Source of the DNA: Nanohaloarchaea archaeon SW_4_43_9
GTDB lineage: Archaea > Nanohalarchaeota > Nanosalinia > Nanosalinales > Nanosalinaceae
DNA: 14,359 bases
Direction: 5' to 3'
NCBI GenBank assembly: GCA_003009815.1
Contig: PXPD01000019.1
Location: 1,633 to 15,991, forward strand
Shown piece by piece: positions 7,259-11,769 of the stretch; within the stretch, counting starts at the first letter, position 1, and the number at the start of each line of letters is the position of its first letter. A program made the translations under genes and the position numbers. The notes beneath the pieces are model-generated. The model was not told the origin of the DNA, searched no databases, and worked only from the letters and a program-made list of their open reading frames with translations.

Positions 7259-8371
7259 ATGGAAGACAAGATACAACAGGCGAAGCAGGATAATTCAGGC
7301 AACGTACCGCAGTCAAAGCAGAAAAACCATGATATCGACGATGAACTGGAAGAATTAATTGAAAAGAGAAAGGCAGACATCAAAGTAATCGGCTCAGGAG
7401 GAGCAGGAAACAACACAATCTCCAGACTTGTAGAAGTCGGTATCGAGGGATGTGAGACGGTCGCAATGAATACCGACGCACAGGATCTTCTCTACGCAAA
7501 CGCCGACAAAAAAGTCCTTATCGGAAAAGAACTTACAGGAGGACTCGGAGCAGGAGCAGATCCTAAAGTAGGAGAAGAATCTGCAAAAGAATCACAGCAG
7601 AAAGTTAAGGAATCTGTCAAGGGCGCAGACATGGTATTCGTTACGTGCGGCCTCGGAGGAGGAACCGGAACAGGATCAGCACCAGTAATCGCACAGCAAG
7701 CCAAGAAAGAAGGCGCGCTCACAGTAGGAATCGTGACCCTGCCTTTCGAAATGGAAGGACAGTCAAGAAGAGAGAACGCAGAGTACGGACTTGAAATGCT
7801 TGAAGACACTGTAGATACACTAATTGTAATTCCAAACGACAAACTACTGGAAATCGTTCCGGACGTTTCACTTAACACAGCATTCAAGATAGCGGACGAA
7901 ATTCTAGTAAATGCGGTTAAAGGCGTAACAGAACTTGTTACAAAACCCGGACTGGTCAACCTTGACTTCGCAGATATACGCGCCGTAATGGGAGAAGGAG
8001 GAATCGCCATGATCGGAATGGGCCAAAGCGATACAGACTCAAGAGCGAGAGAAGCAGTCCAAAAAGCGCTTTCCAACCCACTGCTCGATGTAGATATTGA
8101 AGGTGGAAGAGGAGCGCTAGTCAATGTTACAGGAGGAACATCGCTCTCACTCAACGAGGCACAGGAAGTTGTCAACACCGTAAGCGACAAGCTCGACGAC
8201 TCCGCAAAGGTTATCTGGGGAGCACAAGTCAGAGAAGACATGGAATCAACACTCCAATCAATGATCATCGTCACAGGAGTAGACTCTCCACAAATCTATG
8301 GACCTGAAAAGACCCACAGCGATGAATACGAGGAAGAAATCGAACAGGAACTGGGAGTAGAGTTCATCTAA
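7259..8371 (+). CDS. ftsZ: cell division GTPase FtsZ
   Basis: A 370-residue tubulin-family GTPase that polymerises into the division ring. The nucleotide-binding start G-S-G-G-A-G-N-N is at residues 45-52. The tubulin signature loop G-G-G-T-G-T-G-S is at 133-140. The T7 synergy loop N-L-D-F-A-D is at 234-239, with both catalytic Asp residues (D236, D239), so the enzyme should be active. About 40 polar residues precede the core, as in other archaeal FtsZ proteins. The acidic C-terminus ends in E-L-G-V-E-F-I, a short conserved-looking tail that may bind membrane anchors such as SepF (inference). The position just before secE-spt5 and ribosomal genes is a common archaeal arrangement. Terminators after the stop suggest it is not co-transcribed with secE. 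Confidence 0.98.
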   Translation: MEDKIQQAKQDNSGNVPQSKQKNHDIDDELEELIEKRKADIKVIGSGGAGNNTISRLVEVGIEGCETVAMNTDAQDLLYANADKKVLIGKELTGGLGAGADPKVGEESAKESQQKVKESVKGADMVFVTCGLGGGTGTGSAPVIAQQAKKEGALTVGIVTLPFEMEGQSRRENAEYGLEMLEDTVDTLIVIPNDKLLEIVPDVSLNTAFKIADEILVNAVKGVTELVTKPGLVNLDFADIRAVMGEGGIAMIGMGQSDTDSRAREAVQKALSNPLLDVDIEGGRGALVNVTGGTSLSLNEAQEVVNTVSDKLDDSAKVIWGAQVREDMESTLQSMIIVTGVDSPQIYGPEKTHSDEYEEEIEQELGVEFI

Positions 8372-8377
8372 GCAAAT

Positions 8378-8404
8378 CTTTTTTCAACCTATCTTCCCTT
8401 TTTC
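8378..8404 (+). terminator. oligo-T terminator after ftsZ
   Basis: Two T-runs on the coding strand (CTTTTTTC and CCCTTTTTC) lie within 35 nt of the ftsZ stop. They fit archaeal oligo-T termination. No hairpin is needed or seen here. Confidence 0.55.
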
Positions 8405-8429
8405 AATTTATCATCTCGGTTTTCTCACA

Positions 8430-8475
8430 TCTATCAGACTGGATCCTTACCTGGGTAAACACTAAGTCTGATGGG
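8430..8475 (+). ncRNA. candidate structured RNA element, nested hairpin
   Basis: ATCAGACT (8433-8440) is perfectly complementary to AGTCTGAT (8465-8472). Three further outer pairs (8430-8432 with 8473-8475) include two G-T wobbles. Inside, a symmetric 6x6 internal loop is followed by TTAC (8447-8450) pairing with GTAA (8455-8458) around a CTGG tetraloop. A weak TATA-like CAATTTATC lies near 8405-8412, about 25 nt upstream. Together with the terminator-like hairpin at 8502-8523 this could be a small RNA of about 90 nt, or part of the ftsZ 3' untranslated region. It does not fit C/D or H/ACA guide RNA rules, because a kink-turn and correctly spaced boxes are missing. The pairing is seen; transcription is inferred. 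Confidence 0.35.
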
Positions 8476-8501
8476 ATTTCAACATTCTAAGATGGTTAGA
8501 T

Positions 8502-8523
8502 CTCTTCTAAAAAGAAGAGTTTT
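8502..8523 (+). terminator. intrinsic-like terminator hairpin with T-tract
   Basis: CTCTTCT (8502-8508) and AGAAGAG (8513-8519) form a perfect 7-bp stem with an AAAA loop, followed at once by TTTT. This is the shape of a factor-independent terminator on the plus strand. It would end either read-through from ftsZ or a small RNA starting near 8431. Confidence 0.5.
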
Positions 8524-8575
8524 AAGCTCCCAACTTCTTCCAGCTGGTATGGGACGCAGCTCAAAAATAACATGG

Positions 8576-8587
8576 CTTATAAAAATT
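8576..8587 (+). promoter_or_regulatory. strong TATA box of the secE-spt5-rpl11-rpl1-rpl10 operon
   Basis: CTTATAAAAATT is the best match to the archaeal TATA consensus in the window. With the usual spacing the transcript should start near 8605-8609. That leaves a leader of about 90 nt, unlike the leaderless genes around it. Confidence 0.65.
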
Positions 8588-8605
8588 GTTGCCGAATCTG
8601 AATTT

Positions 8606-8634
8606 ACCCGTTAGAACCACTTTTGGTGGGAGGG
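8606..8634 (+). promoter_or_regulatory. L1-binding-like hairpin at the start of the ribosomal operon leader
   Basis: CCAC (8617-8620) pairs with GTGG (8626-8629) around a TTTTG loop. Beyond it an asymmetric internal loop has GTTAGAA (8610-8616) on one side and GA (8630-8631) on the other. CCC (8607-8609) then pairs with GGG (8632-8634). As I recall, the L1 site in 23S rRNA and in Methanococcus L1 mRNA has the same plan: a helix, a GA opposite a purine-rich strand containing GA and AA, then a GC-rich helix. The string GTGGGAGG also occurs at the E. coli 23S L1 site. Here the strands are in permuted order and closed by a short loop. The rpl1 gene lies downstream in the same operon, which makes feedback control plausible. 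Confidence 0.45.
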
Positions 8635-8665
8635 AGCTAGAGTTTATGCTAAACGGCTAGTTCTC
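8634..8665 (+). promoter_or_regulatory. second leader hairpin upstream of secE
   Basis: GTTTA (8642-8646) and TAAAC (8650-8654) form a perfect stem around TGC. It is extended, across a small internal loop, by CTAG (8637-8640) pairing with CTAG (8657-8660). After a TT bulge, GAG (8634-8636) can pair with CTC (8663-8665). It follows the L1-like hairpin and ends 16 nt before the AGGTG ribosome binding site of secE. It may help present the L1-like site or mask the start region. Confidence 0.4.
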
Positions 8666-8681
8666 TTTATCGGGTGTAGAT

Positions 8682-8686
8682 AGGTG
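8682..8686 (+). promoter_or_regulatory. ribosome binding site that decides the secE start
   Basis: AGGTG lies 9 nt before the ATG at 8696 and matches the archaeal anti-Shine-Dalgarno. Its GTG (8684-8686) could itself be read as a start, but that would place the start codon inside the binding site, so ATG 8696 is preferred. Confidence 0.6.
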
Positions 8687-8695
8687 CCTCAACTA

Positions 8696-8896
8696 ATGAA
8701 CTTAGAACCACAAAAGTGGAATAACCAGCTAAAGAGCAAACTCAACGAGTACAAAAGGGTGCTCAAGATTTCAACAAAGCCGGATAGAGAAGAGTTTGAG
8801 ATGGCTGCAAAAGTCACAGGTGCGGGAATACTGATAATCGGCCTAATAGGATTTATTATGTACCTGATAGCTAACCTGCTACCACAGTACATCTGA
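8696..8896 (+). CDS. secE: preprotein translocase subunit SecE (Sec61 gamma)
   Basis: A 66-residue single-pass membrane protein that clamps the SecY channel. The cytoplasmic amphipathic part carries K-P-D-R-E-E-F-E-M (about residues 28-36), the hallmark block of archaeal SecE and Sec61 gamma. It is followed by A-K-V-T-G-A-G and one transmembrane helix at about 42-62. Length is normal for the archaeal family. I chose ATG 8696 over GTG 8684 because of the AGGTG site 9 nt upstream. It is the first gene of the operon, preceded by an unusually long structured leader, and the next gene starts 13 nt after its stop. Its product should export proteins such as the large secreted protein encoded downstream. 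Confidence 0.95.
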   Translation: MNLEPQKWNNQLKSKLNEYKRVLKISTKPDREEFEMAAKVTGAGILIIGLIGFIMYLIANLLPQYI

Positions 8897-8909
8897 GGTT
8901 TAAACAAGA

Positions 8910-9347
8910 ATGATACTTACCGGAAAAACAACACGAGGACGAGAGAAAAACGCTATAGAGGCGATCAGAAGCAAGGTTAAAGCTGAAAACCTTGACATAA
9001 AAGCAGTTTTCCACCCTAAAGACCTGAAAGGATACATATTCATTGAGGGAAAGGAAGGAGATATCCAGAAACTGACCGATGATATTAGAAATCTCAGAGG
9101 AATAATCGAAGAAGAAGTAGATATAGAGAAAATTGAGAAATATCTCGATGAAGAGGAAGAAGATATCAAACTGGAAGAAGGCGATGTCGTTGAAGTAGTC
9201 GGCGGAGCATTCAAGGGAGAAGAAGCCAAGATCAACAGGGTCGACGAAACCAACAGAGAAGTAACAGTAGAACTTATTGACGCTGCAGTACCTATCCCGA
9301 CAACAGTAGATATCGACACAGTAAGGAAAAAGGCATCAGTAAACTGA
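8910..9347 (+). CDS. spt5: transcription elongation factor Spt5 (archaeal NusG)
   Basis: A 145-residue protein with an NGN domain at about residues 1-85 and a KOW domain at about 88-143 (G-D-V-V-E-V-V-G-G-A-F-K-G at 91-103). With Spt4 it binds the RNA polymerase clamp and supports processive elongation; the KOW domain can contact the ribosome. Length is typical of archaeal Spt5. A very acidic linker (E-E-E-E near 81-84) joins the domains. A GAGGT ribosome binding site overlaps the secE stop codon, 11 nt before the ATG, so translation is probably coupled. The secE-spt5-rpl11 order is widely conserved in archaea. Confidence 0.96.
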   Translation: MILTGKTTRGREKNAIEAIRSKVKAENLDIKAVFHPKDLKGYIFIEGKEGDIQKLTDDIRNLRGIIEEEVDIEKIEKYLDEEEEDIKLEEGDVVEVVGGAFKGEEAKINRVDETNREVTVELIDAAVPIPTTVDIDTVRKKASVN

Positions 9348-9395
9348 AACATAGAGAAATTTTAACTCAAGACAATAATAGGTGACAAAATAACA

Positions 9396-9893
9396 ATGGG
9401 AGACACAACCACTATCGAAACATTGGTGGAAGGAGGATCAGCCTCCGCAGGACCTCCCCTCGGACCAGAACTCGGGCCTTTGCCCGCAGACGTAGGGGAA
9501 GTCGTGTCAGCAATTAACGAAAAAACCAAGGACTTTGAAGGCATGGAAGTGCCCGTAACTGTAGAAGTCGACGAGGAAACAGGGGAATTCGAGGTAGAAG
9601 TCGGAAAACCACCTGTAGCCCAGCTAATCTTCGACGAACTGGGAATCGACGGCGGATCAGGAGAGCCAAACAAGAGCAAAATAGCGGACATGGAGTTTGA
9701 AACTGCATGTAAAGTCGCAAGAATGAAAGCCTCCGATCTACTCGCAATGGATCTGAGAGGAGCTGTTAAAGAAGTAATCGGTTCTGCACAGGCTGCAGGA
9801 ATAACAGTAGACGGGAAAGATGCCTACAACATCCAGCAGGAAATCGACGAAGGAAAATACGACGATCGGCTAGAAGCCGAGGAAGGAATCTAG
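9396..9893 (+). CDS. rpl11: large-subunit ribosomal protein L11 (uL11)
   Basis: A 165-residue protein that binds the GTPase-associated centre of 23S rRNA at the base of the stalk. The N-terminal domain has the signature G-P-P-L-G-P-E-L-G-P-L at about residues 19-29, then I-N-E-K-T-K-D-F-E-G-M at 40-50. The C-terminal rRNA-binding domain includes V-A-R-M-K-A-S-D-L-L-A near 108-118 and G-S-A-Q-A-A-G-I-T-V near 128-137. The acidic tail ends E-A-E-E-G-I. An AGGTGA ribosome binding site at 9381-9386 precedes the ATG by 9 nt. The 48-nt gap after spt5 is the largest in the operon and is AT-rich; an internal promoter is possible but weakly supported. Confidence 0.97.
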   Translation: MGDTTTIETLVEGGSASAGPPLGPELGPLPADVGEVVSAINEKTKDFEGMEVPVTVEVDEETGEFEVEVGKPPVAQLIFDELGIDGGSGEPNKSKIADMEFETACKVARMKASDLLAMDLRGAVKEVIGSAQAAGITVDGKDAYNIQQEIDEGKYDDRLEAEEGI

Positions 9894-9905
9894 AGGTGAC
9901 AAAAA

Positions 9906-10529
9906 ATGAATTTTGAAGAAGCAGTTGAAGAAGCAGTAGAGAACTCCGAAGATCGAAACTTCACAGAGTCAATCGACCTGATAATCAACTTTAAGGATTT
10001 GGATCTTTCAGACCCCGAAAACCGTTTCAACGAGGACTTCAAGCTTCCATATCAGGCAGATGAGGAAGTCAAGATCGCGGTAATCGGAGACTCAATCACA
10101 CAGAACGCAGAAAATGCGGATAGAACGGTCAGCAGTGACGAACTAGAGGAAATGTACGACAATCCAGACGAGGCAAAGGATCTTGCGGAAGAGTTCTCGT
10201 TCCTGATTGCGGAAGCACCTCTGATGCCTAAGATCGGTCAGCAGCTGGGACAGGTATTCGGACCACGGAACATGATGCCCGATCCAATGCCTCCAGGTTC
10301 TGACCCGACAGATAATATTGAAGATCTGAAAAACACGGTAACATTGAGACTGAAGGAGGAACCGCTTCTACAGATCAAGATTGGAAAGGAGGATTACGAG
10401 CTCGACAAAGTTCAGAGAAACGCATCTTCAGTATATGAATTCGTTGAGGGACAGCTTCCGAAAGGAGACAACAACATCAAGTCAGTGATGGTGAAGACAA
10501 CCATGGGTTCACCTGAGGAGGTAAAGTAA
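9906..10529 (+). CDS. rpl1: large-subunit ribosomal protein L1 (uL1)
   Basis: A 207-residue protein that forms the L1 stalk of the large subunit and moves deacylated tRNA out of the E site. Domain II carries K-I-A-V-I-G-D at about 56-62 and the block M-P-K-I-G-Q-Q-L-G-Q-V-F-G-P-R-N-M-M-P at 107-125, the archaeal L1 signature. The C-terminus returns to domain I and has K-T-T-M-G-S-P, matching the usual T-x-G-P-like rRNA-binding end. A GAGGTGA site lies 6 nt before the ATG. The gap to rpl11 is 12 nt and to rpl10 only 1 nt. In bacteria and several archaea L1 represses its own mRNA; the hairpin at 8606-8634 is the candidate target here. Confidence 0.97.
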   Translation: MNFEEAVEEAVENSEDRNFTESIDLIINFKDLDLSDPENRFNEDFKLPYQADEEVKIAVIGDSITQNAENADRTVSSDELEEMYDNPDEAKDLAEEFSFLIAEAPLMPKIGQQLGQVFGPRNMMPDPMPPGSDPTDNIEDLKNTVTLRLKEEPLLQIKIGKEDYELDKVQRNASSVYEFVEGQLPKGDNNIKSVMVKTTMGSPEEVK

Positions 10530-10530
10530 A

Positions 10531-11694
10531 ATGGTACAGCCAACACCAAAACATTTAACTCGAGAAGAAAAGGAAGAAATAGTCGAACAGATGGAGGAAC
10601 AGATCGAAGAACACCCTGTTATAGGGATTCTCGACATGCATAATCTCCCATCCAAACAGCTCCAGCAGATCAAGAAAGAAATGAAGGAGTTCGCCAACAT
10701 CAGGATGGAGAGAAAGACATTGATGAAACTAGCTGTAGAAAACGCTGGAAAGGAGGAAATCGATCAGCTTGATGAGAACGATGCAACACAGCCAGCTTTC
10801 ATCTTCTCAAACAAGGATCCCTTCCAGCTCTACTCCCTGATCCAGCAGAACAAGTCAAGCGCCGCAGCACAGGGAGGAGAAGAAGCACCTAACGACATCG
10901 AAATCCCTGAAGGAGACACGGGAATCGGGCCAGGACCTATGCTTGGAAAACTACAGGGAGCAGGACTTCAGGTACAGGTAGACGACGGATCGATTCATGT
11001 ACAGAAGCCAGGAGTGATTGTCGATAAAGGAGATACAATAACCGGAGAAGATGCAGAAATCTTGAATCAGGTCGGAATCGAACCTCTGGAGATCGGACTT
11101 GACCTTGATATCGCGTACAGCGAGGGGGAGATCTTCACATCAGAAGAACTTGACATCGACGTAGAAGAGTACAGACAAGACCTCGAGGCAGCCTCGAGCC
11201 TCGCATTCAACCTCGCAGTCAACGCCGGGATTATCAGAGAGACAACCGCCCCAGCAATACTCTCAAAGGCATCGAGAAAGTCTAAAAACCTTGCGGTCAG
11301 TGAAGGGCTTCCAGTCAAGGATACAGTTGAAGAAGCAATCGCCTATGCAGGAAGCAACGCGGAAGGAGTCGACTCACGGGTCGATCTTGAATCAGTCAAC
11401 CTTGAAGAAGAAACTGAGGAAGAGGAAGAAGACACGGAAACTGATAAAGAGGAGACCGATAAGGAAGACGAGGAAACAGAAGCTAAAGATGAAACAGAGT
11501 CGGAAGAAAAAGAAAAGGAAGAAAGTCAAGAAGACTCTGAAGTCGACTACAGTGAGATCGTCGATCAGTCAATCAGTGACGCCAAAGAAGAAATCGGAGA
11601 ACTCCAGGAACCCGACTTCGATGCAATTATCGAAGCAGAGGAAGACAACAAGGAGAGAAAGACATTCCTAGAATGGCTAGAAAATCAGGAATAA
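10531..11694 (+). CDS. rpl10: large-subunit ribosomal protein L10 / acidic stalk protein P0 (uL10) with unusual C-terminus
   Basis: A 387-residue protein that anchors the L12 stalk, on which translation factors dock. The rRNA-binding N-terminal domain covers about residues 1-110, with H-P-V-I-G-I-L-D near 28-35. The archaeal and eukaryotic insertion domain covers about 110-215 (G-I-G-P-G-P-M-L-G-K-L near 130-140). A helical spine follows to about 290, where L12 dimers normally bind. Residues 291-337 are an extreme Glu/Asp/Lys/Thr linker. Residues 338-387 look like a compact helical module ending F-L-E-W-L-E-N-Q-E, instead of the short G-F-G-type tail shared by P0 and L12 in other archaea. GAGGAGGTAA precedes the start, which is 1 nt after the rpl1 stop. 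No rpl12 follows. Confidence 0.95.
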   Translation: MVQPTPKHLTREEKEEIVEQMEEQIEEHPVIGILDMHNLPSKQLQQIKKEMKEFANIRMERKTLMKLAVENAGKEEIDQLDENDATQPAFIFSNKDPFQLYSLIQQNKSSAAAQGGEEAPNDIEIPEGDTGIGPGPMLGKLQGAGLQVQVDDGSIHVQKPGVIVDKGDTITGEDAEILNQVGIEPLEIGLDLDIAYSEGEIFTSEELDIDVEEYRQDLEAASSLAFNLAVNAGIIRETTAPAILSKASRKSKNLAVSEGLPVKDTVEEAIAYAGSNAEGVDSRVDLESVNLEEETEEEEEDTETDKEETDKEDEETEAKDETESEEKEKEESQEDSEVDYSEIVDQSISDAKEEIGELQEPDFDAIIEAEEDNKERKTFLEWLENQE

Positions 11695-11698
11695 GTAA

Positions 11699-11729
11699 CC
11701 TTTTCTTCTTTATCACTATCTTCTTTTTG
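11699..11729 (+). terminator. T-rich terminator at the end of the ribosomal operon
   Basis: Several T-runs (TTTTCTTCTTT and TTCTTTTT) follow the rpl10 stop within 35 nt. They fit archaeal oligo-T termination and separate the operon from the next gene, which has its own TATA-like box. Confidence 0.5.
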
Positions 11730-11736
11730 AAACGGA

Positions 11737-11746
11737 TTTTTTAAAC
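11737..11746 (+). promoter_or_regulatory. TATA-like box of the large secreted protein gene
   Basis: TTTTTTAAAC is centred 28 nt before the ATG at 11770. There is no Shine-Dalgarno motif in between, which fits a leaderless transcript. Confidence 0.5.
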
Positions 11747-11769
11747 AAATATAGCAAATAAGTTACATT

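Larger units (their letters stand above)
8405..8576 (+). other. non-coding intergenic stretch between ftsZ and the secE operon promoter
   Basis: No convincing gene is visible. It holds a nested inverted repeat (8430-8475) and a terminator-like hairpin with T-tract (8502-8523), both listed separately. A 21-codon frame from 8549 is too short to call. No tRNA or rRNA pattern was seen on either strand. Confidence 0.6.

Noticed and set aside
7492..8274. 260-codon minus-strand open frame opposite ftsZ
   Set aside because: It lies wholly inside ftsZ, whose motifs are complete. The product is Ser/Thr/Pro-rich low complexity, as expected from the reverse complement of acidic coding sequence, and there is no promoter or binding site.
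8430..8484. H/ACA or C/D guide RNA interpretation of the intergenic hairpin
   Set aside because: There is an internal loop and an ACA at 8482, but the ACA is about 7 nt past the stem, the upper stem is only 4 bp, and no kink-turn or proper C and D boxes are present.
8900..9352. 150-codon minus-strand frame opposite spt5
   Set aside because: The product is largely Ser/Ile/Thr low complexity, and spt5 on the plus strand is complete with a ribosome binding site.
11291..11671. 126-codon plus-strand frame rich in Lys/Arg inside rpl10
   Set aside because: It is the shifted frame of the GAA/GAG-rich acidic linker of L10, which automatically yields Lys and Arg codons. L10 is intact in the other frame.
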